This document shows positions 53,326 through 64,000 of a stretch of DNA of 64,000 nucleotides, in pieces (the first letter of the stretch is position 1; each line of letters opens with the position of its first letter). This stretch comes from Litomosoides sigmodontis. Lineage: Eukaryota > Nematoda > Chromadorea > Rhabditida > Onchocercidae. The notes beneath the pieces are model-generated. The model did no database searches. It saw nothing but the letters and a program-made list of their open reading frames with translations, and was not told the origin of the DNA. The position numbers and the translations under genes are program-made. Location of the stretch: assembly GCA_963070105.1 (NCBI GenBank), contig OY718805.1:7188001-7252000 (forward strand). Reading direction: 5' to 3'.

Positions 53326-56300
53326 CTACCAAGCATACTGACCATCCACTTCCATTTCAGCTTCGTCAATTTCCCATTCTCCGAAGAGACCAGTATTGCT
53401 AAAAAAACCTTCACAACTGTCATTGTCCAAATGATCGTCGTTCCTCTGCAAAGATTTTGTTTTTAAAACAATCGATATTTTTTTTTCACACAAAGGGTGA
53501 CCTGTGAAAAACTCAATGACTGTTAGACTGTGCAATAAAATCTTATGTCACAGCTTGCTATTAATATAGATATTCTTGCTCTGGGTTATATTACCGACAA
53601 ATCTTGAATTCATTTTAAGATGACGAAAAAATAAACCGATGAATTATCTTTATCGACTGAAGATGATTTATCGTCAGGCAACACTTCATCAGCTACGAGT
53701 AATTCACTGTTATTATCCAACAAATTCACCAAAGACGTACCATCAGTGAATGTTATATCACGAACAGAATAAACACCACTCTTAAATATAAGATATTAAT
53801 TAAAGTCGCAGAAAGTAAAAAAAGGAAAAATGACATTAATATGCATATAATAATTGAAAAATGAATCATATTTAAGTAACGAAAGGGTCAAAAGAGTTTA
53901 AAAGATACACATTCATCATTAAGTACCGTACTTTTTTTCCTTCGACACTGCACACATGGAGATGAACATCCGCTTTTCCAGAACAAAAATCTTTCAGTAA
54001 TTCCTCATACTTAGCTGTTAATTTTTCACCTCTTAAAAGGAAACCAACAGCAAGTGCAGGGCATGTGCGTAAGAAAAAAGCAGCACGTGGATCTAAATCA
54101 TATAAAATATTTTGTAGCATTTTATGAAACAAATGTGTAACCCTTTCAACTGTCGATCTGATAAATATTCTTCTCAATAAAATTCATTTATAGGCTACAA
54201 TAGGTATTTAAAACCAACAACAATTCCAGAAGAATAACCTTCCAGCGCAGAAAAACTTATCATGTTAGATATTCCAGAATTCCCGCACAGGTTGATAGTT
54301 TTGCCTTCATCGATAAGAAAATGCCTCTCCTGAAATCTCGAAATCGGTAGATTATTGGTTTGTGGGAATATAATCAACATAACATTATCGAAAAAATCAC
54401 CAACTTTCTCCTAAATCCATATGTATTCAAATGTGCTGCAGAAGCCTTATAAAAATACATATACAAAACTTTTAATAAACTGGCAGGAACATACTATAAA
54501 AGAGTGAAGAAATGATGTTAAATAACAGATGGAATGAAAGTAACCGTAACATTAAAATTACAGTTACGATGACAGTGAGTACCTCCTATATGGAAGACGT
54601 AAGCAATAGATATTTAACAGAAAAATTTAAACACTCCTCATAAAATGCATCAACAGTTCCAATTAAATTATTATACAGATACCAGGCCTAACTCCTTGAT
54701 TTTTTCATGCGTTTTGATGGCACGATGATACTTGTTTTTGTACAGAATAATACCCTTTGTATCCTTTTCATATGTCTTCACGTTATACATCGAAACCTTA
54801 AAACAAAGTAAGAAAGCCAGAAAATTTTACTTTTGTATTGCAAATAAAAAACGGAATGGACAAATATCAGCATAAAAATGAAAAAGAAAAATGAGTCTGT
54901 TAAAACAAATGATTACACAAAAGACATATAAAAAACAATACTTATTATTCGCTACTTTATAACAAAACCCACCAGTAATGGCTAATTTTACGAAGCTCTT
55001 GTTCACTACGCATAGCCAAAAAATTTTCTAACTTTTTGGAGTTTAACCTACTGTAATGGAGCGATAGATGAAATGCACCATGCATAACAACATCCAACTA
55101 CTTTTCATGATGCGTTAAACAGATTTACGATAAAAATAACATGAAACAAACAAGTCTGAAACCTTTTCCAAATAATTTTGACAATTCTTAAGCCAACTTT
55201 GAAAAGCACTCGGGATTCCATATATGATACCATCTTCAACGTTAAGATATTGAATATCAAAGTTCTCACTCGGAGATAAATCTATAGTTACTGAGTAATA
55301 ATTACAGTGTCTGTATACAGCCAAATCATTCAATACCAAAGTGGTAGCTAAGTCACCGCGCAATAATGTTTTGTCAACAACCTAAAACAGCATAATTTCC
55401 GCATCATCAAAGAGAAGCAGGATGACTCCTAGAAACCGGGAATCCAGGACACACGTTTTTCATTTTTATGTAACTTTCTTATATTTCACCAGTTCCGGAT
55501 ATAGAGTTGATCCACAACTACAAGGTAGTTAAAACACAAAGGCTCATTATCCTCAAACACTCACACTATTGCTGACATACTTTGGTGAAAATATAGAAAA
55601 TAGATAAAATTTACATCTCGAGATTCACTAAGAACTTTGAATCTTAATAACCAAAATATGAAAAAGCGCTACGTTACTTGAATCGGATGGACACCAACTG
55701 AATCAGGTGGACCAATAAATACTCGGAATTCCTTATTTAGTGGAATAACGCTGTTGATTAATTTGAGCGCTTTACGCGACCAAGTACCTGTTCGTAAGTT
55801 CAGGCCGCTGCCAGCAGGGCGTATTTCTTCTAGTCGACATTTGATTCCGAATACTGGAGTTTCCAAAACTATCTAAAGTTTTAGATATTTTAATACATTA
55901 AATTTACTTCATAAAGATGTCTTTCAACACGTCTTTAAAAAATCACCATCAATTAAAGAAAATTAAATAATGAACACACCTAGAACAGAAAAAGAAGATC
56001 GGTGTCATATGCAAAAGTATTACAAAGATGCGAACATGAAATTCAATGTCTCGGGCAAGATAATGAAAATCTGAACCGAATTTTTTTTTAATTTTTTTAA
56101 CTATTTTTAAACAAATAGTTTGAATAGAACTTAAAAAAGCAACCGCATATCTTAGAATTGAGACATAAATGAATCTCTAACTTCTTCTTGATTATCAACA
56201 GCGTAGAGAGAATCTCCATCTAGTTCTTGCTGTTCTCCATAATCAACATAACTTATGACGAAAGGTTTCTTTCCGTCAATCATGTCAACTATTTCACATC

Positions 56301-59300
56301 GAAACAACTGATCCTCGCATTCGACAATGCAGATGTCACCAATTTCTGGATTAGGCAGAACATGTTTGCTGGGTTTTAAATGCTTTTGAAACTATAAAAT
56401 AAATCACTTTAGACACGGCAATAAAAAAGAAACAAACATTCGAATCGCTTCAAATAAAAAAACCATCTATTCAAACATGGACCAAATGCATTTGCGTCTT
56501 AAATTAATTCAGCGTGCCGTCAATTTGGCAATCTTAGTGTTCGATTAAATTTTAAGAGATTGTTTTTTCAAACACATCCTACTGCATATAATTCCAAAGT
56601 AATTCTACATCATCTTAGAAACTAACGGAATAACAGACCTCCATTAAATCCTTTTGTTTGTTCCTAAGTTGTACAGTAAAAGTCATTTGTACATCATCCT
56701 CATCATCAGTACGTTGAACAAGCTGTTCTTCATTTAGTAACTCAAAATTATATGATGGTACCTTCCAAGCCCAACGACGTTGTGCAAAATCACTAAAAAT
56801 CTGTCAATAATTGTTAATGTAAGTAAAAACCATGCTGGTGACTAACAGAATTTCCCATTCCCACAAAAGGGAAAATCTGCACGTTTTCATAGTAATCCGT
56901 AATGTTCAAAAATGAAATAAAGCAACGCTTATCCAACTTTAATATCTGCATAATATTTAATTGAAAACTTTACATCAATTATAATTACTTACAGTCTGCA
57001 CAATGTATCGAAAAGGTTTTCTCTCCCTGGCAAAAAAACCTCAACTTCAAGAACATATCCCCTTGACACTCTAACCACATGTACATCAAAGACCTCACTG
57101 GTCATAAGCTTTTCGGTGAAATATGACTTTGCCTCATTAGAATATCTCTAAAATATGAAGGAATTAATGACCCCACCGATATCCAATTAGCAGTCCGTGG
57201 AAAAGTTTTAAATTCCTATGAAAATTTAAATCACAAATGAAGAATAATGAATGACAGCTTAAAAACAATAAAAAATGAGTGACAGTGACAATATCGATGC
57301 AAAATAAAAATTTATATTGCATACGTTGCTATCGAAAGGTTTTGGGGCAGAATGTGAAAGTCGACATGCAAAGGTTGGTTTTAATCGGTTTCTCAATTCC
57401 TCACTCACTTGTTCGCCACCGCAAAACAATGTAATGTGTGACTCAACGGTGCTACCAACCTGCACAAATTCCCCTCTAAAACGCTGCTTGTCACAGATAA
57501 TTCAAAGATTTCGTAACAAAAACATACTTTCTGATGCTCAATCAGAAATAAAAAAAATTCTAACGTTGTGAGTTGGTTATGTTAACAATTAGGTATGTTA
57601 AAGAAAATAAAAGATATCATAAAAAGTAAAGGTACAGTGCTGACCGAAAAATCAAAAAGAAAGAATATTTTACAGCTGAGGGCATGCATTTGGCTTATTA
57701 CATTGCACTGAAAAATCTGTTTTATTGAATATAATAAAAAGTTATACTTGACATCATGTTGGAGATCAGATATCAACAGCAATCTGTGCCAAACATTATT
57801 GTACTTCCCAATAAGAGATTTTGAGAAAATTTGCAAGTCTTCAAATCCAGCTGGACTATCCAAAAAGTGTAAATAAAATAGGTCTGGCCCCGAATCCTAC
57901 GAATTAAACAGATGAAACTAACAATTGGTTGCACTATTATAATGTAGCATAGGTTTTAAAAGAAACCACGTTACCAACCAAAAAAAAAAAAGATTCTTCA
58001 GCTTTCCGATAGAACCATCTCATTATCATAAAAATACTTTTGAAAATTAATGCCGGTAAGATAACCTTAGCTGAAACATGTACCGCTCGCCAATAACTTC
58101 CAGCTGAAATATGTCGCTTCTCAAGACATTCTTCACTTCTTTTTTCATCTCCCTTAAAAAAACAATAACATCATAAACAAGTAATTATTTCATTCTGAGG
58201 TATGCATGCAAAAATGAAATGACAGTTCTTTCGAGCCTAATTAGTTCTGCAATTATACTATAAGCTGACTAAAGATTGTTTTATGACATATATAGTCTTC
58301 AATGAAGCTATGTGTATAGCTTTTTCATTAAGTGTTACCTTTTCTGCAGTTTTTCTAAACTAAGATGTCCTTACTTCAAAAAATTTCACACCATAACACC
58401 TTTTAAAAATTTATTTGCTTATTTGCTAGAAAGTGATAAAAAAATTTTTACTATTTTAGAAAATAATTAAATACAGTCACATGAAAACTTTTTTTTCTCT
58501 CAAATACATAGAGGATTCAATACACAAAAATTTGAGATACACCTCGTTATCACTTGGATATAATGAGATAACTGATTGTCCATCTTCTACAAAATCACCC
58601 GATGAATCAAGCGATTCTGAAAGCACATCTTCATCGAGTAACACTGCATTATAGTCCTGGTGGAAACATACTGCAGCGTTTCGTGTCTGCCCTGTATAAA
58701 CTGCGTCTAAAAGTGTAATAATAATTACGATAAATCTCAGCCTAATTTCACCAAAAGAATTTTTGTAACATTTATAAACACCTACTTCCGTGAGAACTTT
58801 GTACATACAAACTAGAACTAATTTAGTTACTAAGTGAATTAGAGAATTCTCAATACTTCAGGATTAGTTAATGTTGTGCTGCTCATAACAATAACATTCT
58901 TAAATAATTTAGAAAGTTTCAAGCTGGTTAATTTGTGCGATATATGCCCTATATGATTTTTCATTCTTAATATTTAGTCTGTTAACTTGCTGGAAATGTA
59001 GTAATATCCTCAGAATTTCAAGTTTAAGAAATATTATCAATTTTGTCGGGTGATGACTTGTACCAACAAACAAGGAAACAATACTTTTATAATTTTTATG
59101 AGAAAGATTAATTGCTTGAACACCTTCCAGCAATATACTTCCTATGTCATAAATCTCGCCACTTTGATTTCGTATCATCATTGTACCAACGAATGCTTCA
59201 CCGTTTTCTGAGACGTATTCTAAACAAAATTTTTTGTCGATCACTTAAAATCAGCCACAGTAAGATCGATTACATTTTCTTTTGAGATCTCTTAAATTTT

Positions 59301-60728
59301 TATTACGTGAGAATAAGTATAAAGAAGCTAAAAGGAAGAAAATCTGAAGATTAATTTTAAAAAAAAGCTGAAAAAAAATTTACTTAGGCGGAAAGCTACA
59401 ACAGTATCGTTAATCACAATTTTAAGCTCGTCTTTTGATATCAATGGTTCTTCAATATCAATATCTAACAGCATCAGGAAAGCTTGCGGAGGTATTTCGA
59501 GAAGTTCTTTGCCAATCACGTACAGCTGGTTTAATTCCGTTTCTATTGTTAAACCCGAATCAATCAAGTAAGTCTTAAAAATCTTCAATAAGAAGACAAT
59601 AATACACTGATTTGTGACACGAAATATTTGGTAAACAAGTGCAAGCTAAATAATGATCTATAGCTTACCGTACATGTCATGAAGTGCGTTTTACACACAA
59701 CACATCCACGAACAAATCTTTCGCCAATCCTAAATATAATATGATATCAGTAAAACATCAGGTTTCATACTGAACAAAAACTATAAGTTCTGGTTCTTTC
59801 CCACGAAATTTTCCTGAAAAGCTGTGAAACTTATAATTTTTTTTATGCCACCACCTTCTTCCACACCTATTTGGTTATGACATTCAGTGTTGCCATTAAA
59901 AACGTAAACTTGTAAGCGTGAAATTCAAAAACAATGCCATAGCAATCTATGTAAATTTAAAAACAATCTCATGGTAATCTATAGAAATTCACCTCACGAG
60001 AACAATCTCACCAATTGCTGGATCGAAAAGAGATTTACAACTTTCTGACTTCATATCGTTCAGCATTTTCTGCAAATCATCCAATAAGATACGATTCCGT
60101 TCTAGTGTCCCGAAGAATTTCTTCATACCTTTAAGTAAAAAAACAATAAGTAGTGAGAGATAATGCAATTTTAATCAGTAAAACTACCAATCTACCGACA
60201 CTTCAGTACTTCAGTAAAACTTCAATAATTTTGCCAGTAATTCTGTGAATTCAAGATCCATTGCTTGAACCAAAATAACCCATTGTCTCCATCAACTTAA
60301 AATTACTCCATTCACTTGTACTATTGTATTTTCAAAATGAAAAATTAATTTCTATCACCTTGAATGTAGGTAATTCGAACATAAACGAAATTGTCAACGG
60401 CAGCGGGTAGTTCCAACGGTGGTAAATTGCACATTTGAAGTCGTGTGCTAGTGGCTGGTAGTTTCATTGTTTCTCCTTGACTGTTTATTTCATAAGATAT
60501 ACCCTCTGAAAAAAGAGCATTTACAAAAATAAAACTACTACACTCCAGTTCAGCATTCCGCAACTATCTATTCGAAATTTAAATTTTAGAATTCTCTCTA
60601 AACCGTCTCACACATCGTATCAATTTATTCCGAAATCAAATCCACAGGTACATAAAAAAAAATCTATTATAAAACTAACTTATCAACGCCCTGAAGTAGA
60701 AATCTGAAATGGCGTAGTGCGTGTTCAT
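53326..60728 (-). CDS. Multi-Tudor-domain protein
   Basis: Twenty exons, all in phase, give about 960 residues. From 5' to 3': 60728-60680, 60505-60359, 60128-59993, 59729-59669, 59582-59384, 59243-59124, 58706-58543, 58152-58066, 57896-57748, 57475-57325, 57147-56993, 56792-56639, 56391-56182, 55872-55678, 55381-55163, 54796-54683, 54329-54239, 54149-53932, 53780-53637, 53445-53326. At least two Tudor modules are plain. One (~103-185) has IGEIVLVRIGERFVRGCVV and YLIDSGL, a degenerate D-Y-G. The other (~538-640) has IGDICIVECEDQLFRCEIVD and YVDYGEQQEL, with an intact D-Y-G. Blocks between look like the SN-like halves of extended Tudor domains (EAKSYFTEKLMTSEVFDVHV). Such proteins bind methylarginine ligands and organise germ granules and small-RNA pathways. 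Which worm Tudor protein this equals is not clear. The ATG follows ttttttag with a 41-base leader. The C terminus is acidic. Confidence 0.86.
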
Positions 60729-62758
60729 AGTGCGAGAATGCTTGCCATAAACGTCAAATACAAAGATCTAAAAAACCAACTGCAACATTGATGCTCGCGA
60801 AAATTGAAAACATAAAGGTGGAGGAAGACCGTTGCGCTTACGATGGCATTCTGTCATGTCATTTCTTTTTCGCGGTACTTATCGAGAATTTGAAACGACC
60901 GCTCTTCATCTCCTCCCTCCCAGCACACCTATCATCCATCACCTCTCCCACGCCCCTCACAATAGTGGACAGGAACGCTTATGCGTGCTCTCATTTCGCA
61001 ACACTGCTCCGCCCCTCTAAGCGCGTTCTACTCAAAAGCGAACAGGAATGATAGGAGAAGGCGGCCTCACTCACATCTCAATGGTATTATCATCAGCGAA
61101 GCGCTATAATCGGTCAGCGGCAAGAACGAGTAGCCTTAAGGGCCTGGTCAGCAGCAAGAACGAGTAGCCCGACGATCCATGAGGAACAAAGTGTGGTGAA
61201 TGACGTTGTCGCTGTCACGTTTTTCTCAACGTTCAAGCCTTCTCAGTCCTCCTTGCACTCTTTTCAGCAGAAGCCACTTCGCTCGCATCTACCAACTGAT
61301 TCTTATCAATGAGAAGGAGTAGAGTCACTTGCTTCAGTGAGGAAACTGTATGAAATGACTGGAGGAGGCATGAAGAAGTTTCCCATTGCATTTGAAGTTG
61401 CAATTGTCCCTTTCAATTTATTATAACTTTTTTAATAAATATGAGCAGAAGGAAAATGATTTGAAATACTCATTGATGGTTAGTTATGTTATCCAGACGG
61501 TATCTTTTTCGTAATCGATAATATGCTAGGTGTTTTTGCAGTCGTCACTAAGCCGTCGATGTAAAACTAAAGTTTATTTCAATATTATTTTAATTTTTGA
61601 TAGCAATTTTCCAATTAACAATAAAATTAAAAGGAATTAACATTTTCCAATGGATGGCTGAAAGAATTAAGAAAAACTCATTTCTCATGAGGTCACTCGT
61701 TATGCGAAGTGTACTTTCTATCGAATACTTCTGCCACTTCCAGATAGAATTTAAAGTTATTTTAAATCTTGCTTCTTTGTTCTTCAATAAGCTTTTCAAA
61801 CTGAAGATAAAGGTGGAGAGTTTGAGTGCGTTGAATAAATCCATTATCAATTTCGTGATTAAAAATGCTTTCACAGCTACCAGGCATACTCCGATTTTTT
61901 ATGTATTCCTTTTTCATGACTGAAGAATTTTACATTGCGCATGAAATTCTTACATTCACTTCTTTATAAAGACTGAAGGATGATATTTTCGCTGACACTA
62001 GAAGATTTAAGCCTTTTCAATGGAATCAACTTTTCCAAAGTTTTATCAGAAGACATTAAACCTGCCTAATTTGCTTTTGCGGATGATATGTTTTTGAATT
62101 TATACAATAATGCTGTAATGCTCGCAAAAGATTCAAAAACTTTATACATTACGGAAAGAATGATATTCACACAAACAAAATCTTATTACACTTATATTCT
62201 AAAGCAGTGGTGACATGAAGAGTCACATGTATACATGTGATATTTAATGGAAAATAATAAATACAATGTTCTGAGATTCAAAACGTGTTGAATGATATGG
62301 TGATAAACTCCATTCTACTTATATTTACAAATTACGAAGAGAACCCGGAAGTAAAAATAACAGGAATAATAAAGAAATATATATATTACGGTCAGAAAAG
62401 GTAAAACTTTTTGCTTAATTACTTCAGTTAATGCAGCGCAATGATGATAATTGGATTTTAGGTTTCCATGTTCATTTTTGTAACTAACTAATTTTTGTGA
62501 AATCAACAAAAATATTACCGTAGTGAGAAAATAATGGTAACAAAGTCTTTCAGACATGAAACAAACAATAGCCAGTCTTGGAGTCATTTCTAATTTCAGA
62601 AAAACTAAACGAAATCTTAAAAAAACACTCCTATATGTGAACACTTGCCTAATGTTTTAATTTACATAAGAAAATTTTACAAGAACTTAAGAACGAAAAG
62701 AAATTCGTTATTCCGACACACTTCAGGTAATGGACGATCATGTCTTCACACGAACTGT
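60729..62758. other. Interval between the Tudor gene and the DDHD phospholipase gene
   Basis: Both flanking genes are on the - strand. The 2 kb between has a GC-richer patch at about 60820-61330 just upstream of the Tudor gene, probably its promoter region, which includes a pair of 24-bp direct repeats. Frames at 61590-61920 overlap on both strands and are not supported. Confidence 0.5.
61112..61169. repeat. Pair of 24-bp direct repeats
   Basis: The 24-base unit starting ggtcagcggcaagaacg lies at 61112-61135. A second copy with one change (agcagc for agcggc) lies at 61146-61169, ten bases further on, in the GC-richer upstream region of the Tudor gene. Confidence 0.9.
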
Positions 62759-63707
62759 TTAACACTTCTCGTCTTGCTCTTTGTCATCGCGATATAAGCA
62801 GTTCACGAGAAAAGCAGCAATATCTGGATTAGTCCAGTAAGCAAAATGGCTTTTCAACACAGACCAATAACTCCGATCGGTAATTTGCGGTTGTACTTGA
62901 TAATCCATACGATACGGCAATCCTTTAAAGTAAGTTCGAATCATTTTAGAAAAACACAATTACATCAAGAAACGTATAAAATAATGCCTTAATGTACACC
63001 GTTGAACTCATTTCATAAAAACATATATTCCAATATATCGGGAATATTGCAAAACTTCGCATATCTCTGATGCTAAAAGAGCTGCCAGTGGTAAATGATT
63101 AATGCAAGAAACTCCATCTCCTCAAAAAGGCTGATTTTTCTCTGTCTGCCTATATTTCTTACCGCCGATCCAATTTCAGTATGAACGATCTGATAACAAT
63201 GATTTTTTCAAAATATTAAACTAACTTTCTTCTAGAGGAATTTCTTCTATCAATTTCTCCGCTTCGTTTAATTTAACTTCCTCAAAAAACCCTTCGTTAG
63301 TTTCTTTCTCTTTTCGGCCACTTCCAAATTTCCACCAACTCTTCTTATTATCACCACTTTCTGATGGTGGTGGTGTTAAACTTCGTGGTGACGAACCTAA
63401 AAAAGGGAAAAAAATTAAAAAAAACCGCAATTGAATGATTTCTCACAACCATAGAATTTGTTGAATTACCAACGAAATGTGATGAACAATTTAAACATAT
63501 CCAATTTTCATTGTGAAGATTTAGAACTGAGTCGTAAACGATCATACCTGGACTGCTAGGCCGTAAAGCCGATGAATCATCGCTTTCACACTCATCCTCC
63601 TCTTCCATTTCTTCGTGGTCTTTATCGTCAACCATTGCCATCTGAGCGTCCTTTTCTTTTTCAACTTTTTCCTTTATTTTTATTTTTTTGATGTAAGCCT
63701 TGTAGAC
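62759..63707 (-). CDS. DDHD-domain phospholipase A1 (IPLA-1/DDHD1-like), 3' end
   Basis: Three terminal exons, 63707-63548, 63396-63226 and 62922-62759, join in phase; earlier exons lie beyond the window. The last exon reads LPYRMDYQVQPQ, then SYWSVLKSHFAYWTNPD and IAAFLVNCLY before a short acidic tail. It matches the C-terminal end of the DDHD domain of intracellular phosphatidic-acid-preferring phospholipase A1, best with human DDHD1, whose end has TYWSA..SHTAYWSS.DVALFLL as I recall. The His of SH and Asp of NPD fit the last two metal-like residues that name the domain. The two preceding exons are low-complexity: a Lys/Glu stretch, an acidic run (EEMEEEDECESDDSS), Ser/Pro-rich sequence, and KKSWWKFGSGRKEK. 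RdgB/Nir proteins also carry DDHD domains, but this tail resembles DDHD1 more. The catalytic GxSxG serine lies outside the window. Confidence 0.82.
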
Positions 63708-64000
63708 CTAGAACGGAGATTTGAACTTCGAAATAATGAAACAAACAATAATTAAAATCGTGATATATATCAGACGTAGTAGTGGGTTAAGCTTCATTAC
63801 TTTACTTCATCTATCTAGAGCAGGAGAAATAAATTGTGCTGCATGGACGTGGAAGCAAGAAATTCCACCTTTATTCAGCAAGACGCCTTTATCATGTCAG
63901 CAAGATGGAGTTACTGTCATAGACAGATTAGGATTGATATATCTCATCAAATGAAAAGTATGTCTAATAGAAACATTCTACACACCTCATGCTATTATTG

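Noticed and set aside
54195..54380. Continuation of the Tudor exon through the end of its open frame (GYSSGIVVG).
   Set aside because: It leads to a stop. Ending at the donor before gttatt and joining at 54149 keeps the frame and the domain sequence.
61590..61923. Overlapping frames of 94 and 108 codons on opposite strands.
   Set aside because: Both are hydrophobic and Lys/Ile-rich without recognisable domains, and neither joins the flanking genes in phase.
63708..64000. A further exon of the DDHD gene at the window edge (donor-like gtgtgt on the - strand near 63985).
   Set aside because: The next exon begins in phase 0, and reading the visible bases in that phase gives stop codons. It cannot be supported from this window.

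Overview
This window is nuclear DNA of a nematode. It is AT-rich, its protein genes are cut by many short to medium GT-AG introns whose 3' ends mostly read TTTCAG or TTTTAG, and several start codons lie only a few bases after an intron-like TTTCAG or TTTAG, as expected for spliced-leader acceptors. The proteins match nematode families best (UNC-104, TAB-1, LRR-1). Gene spacing and intron size suggest a spirurid/filarial (clade III) worm rather than Caenorhabditis, but this is inference from style and not proven.

Layout on the + strand: the 3' two thirds or more of unc-104 (kinesin-3 axonal transport motor) fills 1-11099. A 6.5 kb gene-poor gap follows, holding one tRNA-Pro(UGG) and simple repeats. 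Next come a small four-exon BTB/POZ gene (17660-20274), a four-exon EXPERA-domain membrane protein gene (22607-24824), and four housekeeping genes in one direction: the Golgi tether GM130/golg-2 (26944-34579), the cullin-2 substrate receptor lrr-1 (35642-38765), a UPF0415/C7orf25 homologue (39811-42509) and the WD40 protein WDR83/MORG1 (42782-45128). The last two are only 272 bp apart and could be co-transcribed. After another 3.9 kb gap comes tab-1/Bsx, a homeobox gene (49044-50491).

On the - strand are a 20-exon multi-Tudor-domain protein gene (60728 down to 53326) and the 3' end of a DDHD-domain phosphatidic-acid phospholipase A1 gene like ipla-1/DDHD1 (63707 down to 62759, continuing beyond the window).

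Exon structures were built by hand from reading frame, splice sites and recalled family sequences. For every gene the exon phases join without a frame error. No transposon, CRISPR, prokaryotic or viral gene was recognised. The most interesting items are a duplicated, probably mutually exclusive exon pair in unc-104 and the multi-Tudor protein. Others are the possible polycistronic cluster, the upstream start codons of tab-1, and the apparent loss of sterol-isomerase acidic residues in the EXPERA protein.
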